From the NCBI GenBank assembly GCA_030549495.1, contig JAUIRK010000365.1, positions 357,661-421,660 of the forward strand: 64,000 nt of DNA. The letters are read 5' to 3'. This document shows positions 46,580 through 57,547 of this stretch, piece by piece. The translations under genes were made by a program, and so were the position numbers. The DNA comes from Nectonema munidae (Eukaryota; Nematomorpha; Nectonematoida; Nectonematidae). The notes under the pieces were generated by a model, which saw nothing but the letters and a program-made list of their open reading frames with translations, made no database searches and was not told the DNA's origin. How positions within the stretch are numbered: position 1 is the first letter of the stretch; each line of letters starts with the position of its first letter.

Positions 46580-47137
46580 TCAACAAATTTTATCCTTGAC
46601 ATTTGAATATTTTAAAAAATTGTGCATCGTTTTGAAAGCGTCTTCTTTTTCTCCCAGTTTTTGCAAAACATGCTGCACCTTGACATTTTCTTTCAAAGCA
46701 AACTTGGGACCTTCGTCATCGTTTTTTAATTCCAAGCCAAGCTCTTCTGCGGATAAACCGTTGAAAAGGTGTGAACAAGTCAACCAAAACTCTTCTACAG
46801 ACGATAAAACGTTCAAAAAGGAACTTGAAACATTTTTTAAATCTTCAGGAAGTTGATAATTTCTTTGCGAGTTATGCTTTCCTGTTGAACTGAGAACAGA
46901 ATTGATTAGTAGCTGCAGAACATTCGCGAAATTTGGATTCGTTCGAAACATCTCGTCCAATGAAACATTAAAGGAATCTTTCCTTGCTAAAGTGCTTAAT
47001 TCACCCATGTATCTGATGTTTGCATCATCAAAGTCATAGACCAAGCCAGATACATCATCATCACTTTCTCTAACTTCTAAATCAGATTGACACCTACTCG
47101 TAAAAATAAGAGCTACAAAAAAGAAAAGGGCTTGCAT
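46580..47137 (-). CDS. Secreted protein, unrecognised, single exon
   Basis: The frame encodes 185 residues from Met at 47137, with a textbook signal peptide MQALFFFVALIFTSRCQS. The mature part is acidic at first (ESDDDVSGLVYDFDD) and then helical-looking with Leu-rich stretches. It ends KDKIC. An upstream in-frame ATG at 47188 would add 17 residues ahead of the leader; I prefer the inner Met because the leader then sits at the N-terminus. The reading frame is long for this AT-rich DNA and intact. AATAAA follows the stop at once. I do not recognise the family; the layout fits an extracellular or luminal protein. Confidence 0.6.
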   Translation of the reverse strand: MQALFFFVALIFTSRCQSDLEVRESDDDVSGLVYDFDDANIRYMGELSTLARKDSFNVSLDEMFRTNPNFANVLQLLINSVLSSTGKHNSQRNYQLPEDLKNVSSSFLNVLSSVEEFWLTCSHLFNGLSAEELGLELKNDDEGPKFALKENVKVQHVLQKLGEKEDAFKTMHNFLKYSNVKDKIC

Positions 47138-47189
47138 CTTAACAAACTTAGGATACAAAAATGAAATGTAAAATGACTTTTTACACACT

Positions 47190-48169
47190 GTTTAAAAATT
47201 CATTCAGCAGAAGGAAAAAAAATTAATTTTCCTCACATCATTAACATAAATTTAAAGTGAAGGAGGCATATATTAAGCTGGATGCGTTGATTGGTTGATA
47301 TCAACAGCGTTTTAAAGAAATTGGGAATGAGACGTTATTTCGTATCTTTCAGTTTTCTTATCTAAAACACTTCATATTTCCTTTTGATGGAAGTACGCTT
47401 TCAAATGTTTGCTACTATCTATTTATGCATCACGTGAATAAAGAGAGAAAAATTTAGAGCTCTTCCTCTCCTCGTGCAAAATACATTTCTTCGCGTGCAT
47501 GGCTTCATTCATACGCATTTATTTGTCCCATCGATTTCATTTAAAGTGGTTTCAGTTGGAAATATCCTTTAAACTTTCAGCGTGGCGAGATTGCAAACAC
47601 CAAAATTGACCTTGCTAGGCAGCTAAATATCAAAAATAGTGTCCATTTCACGAGCAATTTTTCAGTTGTTGCGCATAATGTTAAGATCAGTGAAAAAACA
47701 GTACGGAGGACCGGTAATTGGCCCAAAAAAATTAGTCAAACAAAATTGCATATAAATATTTATCATTTGTTTTATCAAATTAATTTTTCTTTTAATTGAA
47801 ATTTGTGTCAAACTAGAAGGAGCGTGCGCGTCAAATGACGCATCATAACAATGCAAAAGCACCTATAATGCAATATATTTTGTTTTTTCTTTTCATGAAT
47901 TTTCACATCTTTTTATAAACTTGATTTATGCGAATTTCCATGTCTTCAACACCACATGCAAACGGGAGATGTTCTATTAGAGTGACAAATCAAAAGAGTG
48001 ACATAATTTGTCACTCTTAGAAGAGCGACAAATCAAAAGAGTTATTTTATGTAAGGAAAGGTAGGTAAGTAAAACTTTTGAATTTTTGTATATTTTCTCA
48101 TTCTTTTGAATTTTTTTATATTTTGTCACTCTTTTGATACCCCATGCAAACAAGAATGCATCATACCAA
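47190..48169. other. Interval without recognised gene
   Basis: It contains a short inverted pair of GAGTGACAAAT / ATTTGTCACTC around 47980-48015 and repeats of the motif TTTTGATTTGTCACTC's parts up to 48140. A palindromic GCGTCAAATGACGC occurs near 47830, similar to the subterminal palindrome of the adjacent piggyBac element, so part of this may be an older end of that family. Confidence 0.35.
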
Positions 48170-50026
48170 CCTTAAAAGACCAGTCGCGTCAACTGACTAC
48201 AAGCAATTACTTGCTGTTTTTCTTACGATGCTCACACGAAGCAAACGTTTTTAGTGTTTGATCTGCCTCTTTGCCTTTTTCTTTAGCTTTCGAATCCCTT
48301 TGTGTGACTCATTCTTTTACACCTTTGTTATGGACCAAAATATAAGTGGTGATAAGTTTCAAGCTTTGAAAAATCCAAAAAGCATTGCTTCTGACTCATT
48401 AGATGGTAGCAATTCAGATTCCAGCAATGACGACTCAAATATTGAAGGAGAAGATTTCAATACTTTTTCATCAGACCTGTCATCTGACTCTTCTGATTGT
48501 GAAATTTCGATGCAGAATACATCTACAACAAATTGTCACGAACGGATAAAAAGTAAAAGTGGATTTTCATGGGAAATTTGTGACATTTCTTCTCACTCAT
48601 GTGGCCGTTATCAAGATCATAACATATTGAACTTTCGCAAAGGTGTAACGGCACATGCAGCGAGTCGAGTTTCAAAACAAAGTCGGCTTTCCAGTTTTAG
48701 AATTTTTTTCAACGAAGCAATGCTTAGAGTTGTTCAAAAGTGTACCATCATAAAAGCCCAAAGTGTCTCTGGAAATGAAGCATCGTCACTTACAATTGAA
48801 GATTTGGAAAAATTCATTGCTCTTATTCTTGTTCGTGGTATAATTGGCGCGAAGAACTTTCCTATAAAAAGTTTGTGGAATAATAAATGGGGTTGCCTTC
48901 TCTTCAACAAAACACTTCCACGTAATCGATTTATGGAAATTGTGAGATTTCTTCGTTTCGACATAAAATCCAAAAGAAAAACAAACTTGGTGAATGACAA
49001 ATTTTGCCTAGTTTTTCTATCTTTCACCTATTTTTTGAAAATTGCCAAAAAGCTCAGTTTGACCGTTGATGAGCAGCTTTTGCCATGCAAAGCCAGATGC
49101 AGATAAATTTGGACTGAAATTTTGGATGTTTGTTGACATTGAATCTAAATATTTGTTCAATGCAATTCCATATTTGGGAAAAATTGAAGACCTACCAGTA
49201 TAGTTTTGAAACTAATGACACCTCTTTTCAAAAAAGGTTATAACGTGACATGCGATAACTTTTTTACTTCTTTAGAGTCATCCATAGAACTTGCGAAACG
49301 AAAGTGTAGTTTAGTCGGCACTATTCGACAAAATAGAAGAGAAATACCTGAAAGATTGAAGCAAGTGAAGGCTCTTCATGAAACTGTAGTAGTCAAATCT
49401 ACAGAGAAGCCAATCGTTACTCTCACATCTTATCAATGTAAAAAGTCAAAATCAGTGATCATGTTAAGTACACTCCATTCTTGCGTGCACATTCCTTCAG
49501 AAAACAGTCATAAGGAAAAAGCAGATTCAATACTTTTTTACAATAAAAATAAAGTAGGAGTTGACGTGTTAGACCAAATCGCTAAACAGTACTCCACTAA
49601 AGCATGTAGTAGGTGCTGGCCCATGCACGTTTTTTACAACATTCTTGGCCTGGCTCTTATAAACAGTTGGATCATTTATAATGATGTTTGCAAATCATCA
49701 ATGAGCAGAAGAGACTATATTCGAAAGGTTGCAGAAGAACTTTGTGGAAGTTCTTCATCAGAAGAACCTTGTTCAGAAAAGAGAACAAAAATGGAAAAAA
49801 ATACAGAACGTAAAAAGTGTGCAAGTTTTGGGTGCAGAAATAGAACAAAAGAAGTATGTGGAACTTGTGCCTTGAGACTTTGTCAAGATTGTTAAAAATA
49901 AAGTTTATGACAATAAAATTTGTTTATTTCTTCTTTAAATCAATTATTTTGTTGATCCGTAAAAAATATAACTAAAATTTGAATACTTTAATTCTGCGTC
50001 AATTGACGCACTCTGGTCCTTAGAGG
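48170..50026 (+). mobile_element. piggyBac element with degenerate ends
   Basis: The left end CCTTAAAAGACCAGTCGCG and the right end, read inward as CCTCTAAGGACCAGAGTGCG, form imperfect inverted repeats, each followed by a GCGTCAA-TGAC palindrome. The transposase fills the interior. A TTAA duplication is no longer clear, which suggests an old insertion. Confidence 0.75.
48330..49895 (+). pseudogene. piggyBac transposase, broken
   Basis: The protein opens MDQNISGDKFQALKNP with a Ser/Asp-rich acidic N-terminus, then the dimerisation/DNA-binding part (NILNFRKGVTAHAASR, EKFIALILVRGIIGAKN, LWNNKWG). The three catalytic Asp sites of the family are recognisable: TVDEQLL near 49063, VTCDNFFTSLES near 49250 and GVDVLDQIAKQYS near 49561. 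The C-terminus keeps the Cys-rich finger (CASFGCRNRTKEVCGTCALRLCQDC without the full spacing check). A frameshift follows the first catalytic motif and more breaks occur before 49206, where KFGLKFWMFVDIESKY is read in another frame. Relation to the PGBD4/Uribo-like branch is a guess. Confidence 0.88.
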
Positions 50027-50990
50027 TATAATGAGATTTTGGTCATTCTAGTTAGATTATTATTTCTTGGCGTGTCACACTAATCCTAATAAATTTTTAT
50101 TAATGTTTTTATAACATTTCAGTTTTGTTAGATACCAAGCCTACTTTCTAGCCCAGCTGTGTTTATCCTTTATGTATTTAAGGAAAAGGAAGAAATGTGA
50201 TAGTAAAAAAGCTATTCATAAATCTTTGTTTTTACTTTCAATATCTCTAGGGGTCTTGACAGAAAACTGATAAGGAAGATATTTAGTATTATATTATGAT
50301 CGGTCCCTTTATACTTGATCGGTCCCTTGCAGTAAAAGGTTTAGGAATCATAGCACAATTTGGAAGTGACTTTTCCACAAAGTAACGAAAAAATCCTAAT
50401 GAAATAAAGCGTATAAATGCTAATGAAATTACTCTCAATAACATCCATGGAAAAGTTGTTGATTTTGCGATTATATTTTCCATAGATTTCTTTCTTGTGA
50501 AACAATGTGGTCCTATATATTTTTTATTCGGCCTCTGAGTTATATAAATTTTAAAGTTTCAAGAGGGCGAAATGTTGCAGTTCATTTTTTTAATGAAAAC
50601 TGTCAGGTAGAATAAGAAAAAAAATCTTCTTCATAAGCTAAATAATTTGAAAAAATCTTGATCAAATAATATATAAAATAACTAAGAAATGTTCTATCTC
50701 TAAGAGGTAGATGTTAAAGGAGATTACGAAGAGGCCAAAATTAGTTTTATAGCAATAAAATTGAATATATATATTTGTTCAATAAAATGTCTATTTACGA
50801 AAATACTATCATGCCAAAAGCTGGACATTCAAAAAAAGGTGGTAAAATTTTTTAACGAATACAATAAAAAAGTGCATAAAATTAGTGAAAAAACACTGAA
50901 TTATCTTTCATAAACTAAATTAAGTCCTAAAAAAATCTTAAACCTAAATTTAAGATTTTCACTCAAGACATGTTAAGACACTTAATAGTA
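50027..50990. other. Interval with one small ORF
   Basis: A minus-strand ORF from 50483 to 50289 starts MENIIAKSTTFPWMLL and has a hydrophobic middle. It has no recognised family, and a GTATAA donor-like site precedes its end. Otherwise the DNA is AT-rich and featureless. Confidence 0.25.
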
Positions 50991-51039
50991 AAATTTTCTA
51001 TCATAACATCTGTGAGATACTTCCCGATATTTTATGTTT

Positions 51040-51405
51040 ACATTAACGTTTAAAAAAATTTGCAGAAACAAATATCAAACATTTGCAAAAATGGAAAACA
51101 AGATATACACGAGGAAACGATGTGTCTAGCGCTTTATAAACACAACGAAAGAAATAGCATTTTTGTGGAATCTCTGTTAAAATTGATTAAAGAACAATCA
51201 TCTTGATATGAAAAATTACTCAACCCGCATGTTTGAGGTGTGCATGCCATTTCTCCGCATGACTAAACTCAACATTTATTTGTTATTCTTAGAAAAATCT
51301 CTACAAGTTGGAAAAACGAAAAAGAATTTTAGACGTGAATTAAATAATTTGAAACTAATAGACGGAATTGAAAAATTCCGAAATAACATTGTGGAATATA
51401 GAAAA
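51040..51405 (+). pseudogene. Partial copy of the 45421 exon with extra upstream frame
   Basis: From 51208 the frame reads MFEVCMPFLRMTKLNIYLLF and onward, about 93% like the minus-strand copy at 45421-45636. Upstream another frame (ETMCLALYKHNERNSIFVES) appears to continue the same protein with a frame change near 51205, without an intron at the point where the other copy has an acceptor. It may be an intronless retrocopy or a transposon fragment. The protein is not recognised. Confidence 0.3.
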
Positions 51406-52039
51406 TGATTACTACACCTTGTTGCTGTCGGCTCCATTCAGTTGCCTAATGTTCTTTTTCAGAACATTTAGGTACTGCTACACTACTATGCCATATATAC
51501 GCTATATTGAGAGTGGTTTTTATTCCTGGGCGTGTGTAGAGGTGAAGTGTGTGAACTTTGCAAAGTGGACATTCCGATATAGCTATATATCTTATGATAA
51601 TAAGACAGGATTATCCAGAGCAGGATATCAGAGAAACAGCTTTCAGACTTGGAAGGCATAAAAACGCGGTAACGTAGTAGGACAAAAGGTAACGCTCTAA
51701 CTCTACTCTTTTGATTTCTTGCATTGGCTTATAAAATATTAATAGTTTATACGCGTTGTCCTTTATTTTGTACACCTCCATTATTAAGTTTTCAGTGTTT
51801 TGAAATTTTATTGCTTTAAGAACTTTTAAGGGCTGGGGAAAAATAAGACATTTCCAGTGGCGCTTCTGCTAAGTGCATTCATGCGTGAATTGTCCAGCTA
51901 TCATTTTTGGATGGAAAAGTCGTCTCTTGGTATCGAGGAAGACTCGAAGTGTAGAAATAACACTAACTACATTAGTGCTTTCCAAAGCCAGTTCAACGGA
52001 GAGTCCCGAACATCCAAGTTGCCGGTCTTTGGCCCCCCT

Positions 52040-52108
52040 AATTTTACTTCTATCAAAATTGAATGATTTCTTTGGCAGCCCGTGGTATCAGAGAGTTTGA
52101 GAAACATT
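52040..52108. mobile_element. Single hAT-like end
   Basis: CGTGGTATCAGAGAGTTTGAGAAACATTG resembles the right end of hAT elements of the TTTGAGAAACRYTG type (shown here only in part at 52080-52108). The left partner was not found. The ORFs just upstream are probably internal sequence of this element. Confidence 0.4.
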
Positions 52109-52494
52109 GATCTAAACAACGTCACTTATGCGTTTGTTCACTTGTTCGTTTAAAATAACGCGTTAATACGACTGAGAGATTAGAAGTGACCTTTTTTTAA
52201 AGAAAATTAAACCGAAAATGCGAGCATCTTTTGATTACTATTTATGAAAGGAATATAGCAAAAATGCTTTATTTAACATATATTTTCATGGAATATGAAA
52301 AGGTCTTCATCTTCATTTAACAGTTAGGTATTTCTGAATGGCATCGCAAGCAGGACTTTCTTTTCCAAAGTTCTAAAAATATAATAAAAAGCTTCATATT
52401 GATTGTTAAATAAATTAACAGGTTATCTAGAAGTTTGCTAGTGATTATAAATTTGCTGTGAATCAACGTCCAACTCAAAACTGACACTCTAAGC

Positions 52495-54708
52495 CAGGGG
52501 TCGGCAAAGTGGTCGATATCGACCCCTGAGGGTCGATTAAAGATGTGTAGGGGTCGATAAATTTATAGGGGTCGAAAGGGGGTCAATTAATGATGCACAC
52601 GACGCACATACAAGACGTACACAGCACAGTGCTTTCATCAGTATTCAAAAAAATATCAGCTCTCCAGCTCTTGTCTGATCTAAAATGTCTGTTTTTTAAG
52701 TTGATAAATTTTATTAATTTTTAAAATTTTATTAAAATTTTATTAATTTTTTTAGGTTCAGTCTTGCTTGCCGATACATACTGCTTTTTGCTCTTAGTTG
52801 TCCGACATCTTTCATTTATATTTGTGCTCGTCTTTTGCTGCTTTTGTGTTATTGTGTTGAAACTCATTCTGCTTGTACATAAATTCTCATTTTCAATACC
52901 CATAATGTCCAGTACCAATTCTAAGAAAAAATGTAGGCATTATTCTCAGGAGTATTTGAAATTTGGTTTTGTACCATCGTTTGTCAATGAAACTATGCCC
53001 ATGTGCTTGTTATGTGAAAAAACTTTCAGCAATGATGCCATGAAGCCAGCTAAAATGAAGGATCATTTAGAAAGGATTCATTCTGATAAAAAAATAAAGA
53101 TCTTGATTATTTTTAAATGTTGAAAGGAAAATTGAGAGCTAGGCCAAGCTTGAATGCTTTTTTAAAATCATCTGCTAGCAGTGATAGTGAAGGAGAACTA
53201 AAAGCATCATACAATATCTCTCTTAATATAGCAAAGAAGGGCAAACCGTACACTATTGGCGAAGAAATTATATTACTTGCTATAAAAGATAATGGCTTAT
53301 GTGAGGTTTCATAGCCCAACTCTTAATGATACTGTTGATGAGTTTCTGTTCGCTAATTATCTTGAAACTGATTCAAAAGGTAAAACTATTTTTTTATGCT
53401 TAGAAGAATATTTAAACAACCACAACATTCCGCTCGGAAATATTATTGCAGTTTCTACCGACGGTGCACCAGCTATGGTAGGTCGTTACAGAGGTTTTTC
53501 TGTCTTTTTAAAGGAAAAGGTTTCTACTGTATATGCTGTTCACTGTGTTTTACACAGACAGCGTCTTGTAGCAAAAAAACTGAGTGGTGAACTGCATGAA
53601 GCTTTGAAAGTGTGCATAAGATCAATCAATAAAATGAAAGCTCACCCTCTTAATTCCCGACTGTTTGAAAAGCTATGTGAGGAAAATGATGAGATTTTCA
53701 ACCAATTACTTTTGCACACTGAAGTAAGGTGGTTATCCAGAGGTGGTAGTTTGCAGAGGCTTGTTGAATTGTATGATTCAACAGAAGAATTTTTAAGAAA
53801 TATAGATCCATCATTATGCGAACAATCATAATGGGCTTTCAAGCAAAAATTGAGCTATTTAAATCTTCACTAGCACGTAATGATTACAAATATTTTTCAA
53901 ATTTGCGAATCCTAAAAGAGTCTGAAAGCATTTCAGACGGTGACTTAGAGATATATATTCAACATCTTAACAAATAGAAGACTTCAAAACACGTTTCCAA
54001 GACTTCGAGGATATGCAAGTTCCCGAATGGCTTGTTACGCCATTTGATATGAAAATAGACAATGAAGATAATGAATCTGTCTTAGAAGATGAACTTATTG
54101 AAATGTGTGTGGATCTCGAAGCTAAAGCGTTGTTTGAACGTAAAAACCTCACAGAATATTGGAACAATATCAATACTGCTACTAAATATGCCAAGCTCAG
54201 AGCAGCAGCCCAATCTTTCCTACTTGCATTTCCAACTTCATACATGGTTGAAGCTGGTTTCAGCCACGTGAACACAATTCTGACAAAGCAGAGAAACAGA
54301 TTGAAGATTGAGAAGGGTGGTGATTTGCGACTAAAGCTTACCAATTTGCAGCTCATCAAGCACATCCATCTCATTAATATTAAGTTCTTCAATAAAAAGT
54401 CTGTTGATGTATTTTTTTATATAAATACTGTTTTAATAAAATGCTTTAACTCTATTTTGCTATTCTTTTTTACTTTATAGCAGTGAAGCACGTCTTTTTT
54501 TCTTAATATTTAGCTTTGGACATTATATAGTGTACGATATAAGATATATTATTGAATTTTATCATTTTTTTAATTTTTGGTCATCAAAAATGCCAATAAT
54601 GATTCAATTTTTTTGATTAAACTTTTATATCTGTGTGGGGGAGGGGGTCGATGTAAAAACAAATCTTATATGAAGGGGTCGACGAGTAAAAAAGTTTGCC
54701 GAACCCTG
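52495..54708 (+). mobile_element. hAT element with perfect 8-bp target duplication
   Basis: The ends are CAGGGGTCGGCAAAG and GTTTGCCGAACCCTG, with one mismatch in the core. The identical 8-mer CTCTAAGC flanks both sides (52487-52494 and 54709-54716). Subterminal GGTCGAT motifs repeat inside both ends. Length is 2,214 bases and it contains a BED-finger transposase that has decayed. The preserved target duplication suggests a moderately young insertion. A 322-base relative lies at 19195-19516. Confidence 0.95.
52905..54480 (+). pseudogene. hAT transposase (ZBED5-like), broken
   Basis: It starts at MSSTNSKKKCRHYSQEYL with a BED zinc finger (CLLCEKTF ... HLERIH). After a frame change comes ARPSLNAFLKSS and ASYNISLNIAKKGKPYTIGEE. 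About 100 codons, including the first catalytic Asp region, are missing before AYVRFHSPTLNDTVDEFLFA. Then follow VSTDGAPAMVGRYRGF (second catalytic Asp), CVLHRQRLVAKKL and EVRWLSRGGSLQRL. A further break precedes the dimerisation region with SYMVEAGFSHVNTILTKQRNRL. It has at least three breaks plus the internal deletion, so it cannot encode a working enzyme. Confidence 0.9.
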
Positions 54709-54807
54709 CTCTAAGCTAATCTTTTTACATTGTAACAATGATGCTGCATTTGGATCTTCGCACTTTTTCCTGATTCAAAATCAAACTAAATATGCTTTTT
54801 ACATATA

Positions 54808-56915
54808 CAGTGCTACCTCGATTTACCGCCATCTCCGGGACGATAGAAAATATGGCGTTAAAGCGAGGGTGGCGTTAAATTGAGGAAGTTTAATTTTAGT
54901 TCATAAAACTATTCTATATCTGACTTTCACCCATATATTATGTTATCTATATATTAACTTACAACTTAGCAAAAATGTTTTTAAAAAGTTTAAAAATTAA
55001 AGTTCTTTATATGATAAGCGAAAAAATGATGATATGAATTAGTGACAATCGCAAAGATGAGCGATGACAACGATTAAAATCAAGTTAATAAACAAATGAT
55101 AATTATATCTGAAAAAAATCATGCACTTCATTCATAATTGCACGATTTATAAAACAGGTATTTAAAGTTGGTATCAATGATATATTTATCAATCGAAATT
55201 TTCCAGTTCTTCTATTCGGGAATTTAATTCTTCTTTTTTAATATAGTCCTTCAATAATTCTTTTGTCTTCTAATTTTTGTCTTTTTACATTCATGTTTTC
55301 ACTTGAACTCCTTTTTCGTTTCAAGCCATCAAGATAAATTTCATATCTCTGTCGAGAGGCTTGAACTGATGAAATCATCGACTTAGTAATACAAATATTT
55401 GCCAGTATATTTCATCTTTGATTCTTCTTGAGAAATCAGCGAGGTCTCTAACAAATTTTCAACAAGCAATGACATGTTTACGGAAAATCCTCTCCAAACT
55501 TGTGCGTTACCGTGTGAAATTATCAGGCAAATTTTGATTACCTCCCATAATTCTAAATATGATGGCTTATTTTTAAAAAGCTTGGCAAAAAACGTGTCCA
55601 ATCTTGGGTCTTCTTCAACATTACCGGTGATTGATTCAAAACTTTCTTTAAAGACCGTGTTTGCCTCTTCACAAAGTTGTTTGAATTAGGTTTTAGCCTT
55701 ATCAGCTTGTTTGCAACTGATTCGTTGCGCCTCATATAAGCTTTCAAGAACAATACACATTCTATTGATGGCAGTGGTAGAACTTTTTGAAATCATTGTT
55801 GGATCCAATGATGTCAATCCCCTAACCAGCTTGTATTTTAAATGGACTTTTTTCAATAATCTTTTTTGAAGAAGAAATCAGAAACGCTTGACATTCCCCT
55901 TTGAAATTCAAAACTTCTGCTTCAGTAGACTTGTATTCTTTCAAAAACTTTTTAGCAGCAAAGCCGATGTCAATTTTTTCCCATTCGATAAAGTTTTCTG
56001 AAAGATCACAAAAAACTATTTGAAAAAAAAATATTTGAAATGCTTGTGAGTTTTTCAGGCAGTACAAAGCGAGATAATAAAGATTCCGGAGATTTGAAAG
56101 GCATGAATGAAGAAGATATCAAAGGTTGATCCGATTGAAAAACTTTCAAAAAAAGGTACGAAATCTGAAGATACTGAGTTGAAAAAGGCCAATTTGGTTT
56201 TGAGTAAATTGTCATCAAAGATTGAGTTTGACGTTGTCGGCAGGTTTAGTGCTGGGGAGTTTTTTTGCAATTTAAGAAAGTTTTCAAACTATCATAAATA
56301 GAAATAACTTTTTCGATACATGATACGTTTTCGGCCGAGCTTTCAACTTACATTAAAGCTTTCTATTATTCCATTTAGATGAATTCATACCCCTTCTCAG
56401 AGCGCCATGCAGGACATGAAGTCCACATACTCCTATATTTATGAGTCGCTTGTTTATTCTCCCATCTTCCTTTCTTCGGTGCTCATAATCGTTCAAAAAT
56501 CGCAAATTAATGTTTGGACCATCCATTGAAACTTGTAAAAGATTGTTTGTGAAAAGAGGTTTCAAAACATGATTAATATTTTCTAATATATGACTTGCTG
56601 ATGCATGACCGCACTGTCGAAATAGTCGTTCAAAAACCTACGGCTGAAAGAAGGGACCAAATAATGGACAACATATGTAGTATGTTTCAGTTATTTCATA
56701 CGTGCGCCCTCCGGTCAAGGAGGTTGAGAAGCACTGGTTTAGAAGCTACGATATTGAAGAAGACATAAACAACCAAGAGATAAAACTCGGAAAGCTCAGA
56801 TTATTATTAGCTGTACGAAAACAAACTTCTCCCCCTTGAAATAAAAAGAGTGGTAGCCCCCTGCTTTGCCCATTTTAGAAGAGATATCGTTTAACGAGAG
56901 TGTAACTATGTGAAA
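54808..56915. mobile_element. Possible element boundaries around the 55-56 kb fossil
   Basis: The left side has CAGTGCTACCTCGATTTACCG. The right side has, as complement, a TTACACTCTCGTTAAACG-type sequence, and both share AC-CTCG-TT-A-CG and ATCTC spacing. This could be a pair of decayed terminal repeats. A different hAT-like end, GGTTGAGAAGCACTGG, lies at about 56727-56742. Boundaries are uncertain. Confidence 0.3.
55220..56640 (-). pseudogene. hAT-related transposase fossil
   Basis: Minus-strand fragments in order: DGPNINLRFLNDYEHRRKEDGR with INIGVCGLHVLHGALRRG near 56400-56520, EWEKIDIGFAAKKFLKEYKSTEAEVL near 55950, DPRLDTFFAKLFKNKPSYLELW near 55560, then ISHGNAQVWRGFSVNMSLLVENLLE near 55480 (compare LSHGQAxxERGFSxNKE). 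The final motif is the C-terminal catalytic/dimerisation signature of one hAT group common in arthropods. Many breaks indicate an old copy. Confidence 0.65.
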
Positions 56916-57547
56916 GTGAATGATTCAAGATCTTGTATTATTCTTCAAGAAAACTAGACAGATCGCACTCAACCAAAAGTATAAATGAAGCCAAACAATC
57001 TTTACTTTATTTTACATTATTTTATAAAATTTATTTTATAAATGAAGCCAATCAATCTTTAAATTCCTTTACTTTCAAGGGAAAATTTTAAAAATATGAT
57101 TTGCTATAGGGATGTAAAAGATAAACTATTTTGGTCAAGAACAACACTTTTGTGTTGAAAAGATACCTTGTAAACTGTAACAAAGTATAGTTTACATACT
57201 TTTATTATACAATAGAGTAGGAAAATCTTGGAAACAAAAAAAAAGTTTAAAGAAAAAATCTTTTTTTTAAGTTTGGGGTTCTATTCGACCCCATGGCTTT
57301 TTTAGTGACAAGGGTTGGAGCAGAAAACAGTTTTATGATTTAATTTAATAAAAACCATTGGAAATAGTTTGAAAAAAATGAAGTGGACATTCGTTGATGG
57401 ATCGCTGGAGATCGTCAATTTGGGGTCGAAACACTTTAAAGGACGTTGGTTTAACAGTTCACAAAGCTAGTTTGTTAGAAAGATAAAAAAAACAATATCG
57501 GGTAAATTTTTCAACAAAAATTTGAAGAATATTATCGGATAGCTTAC

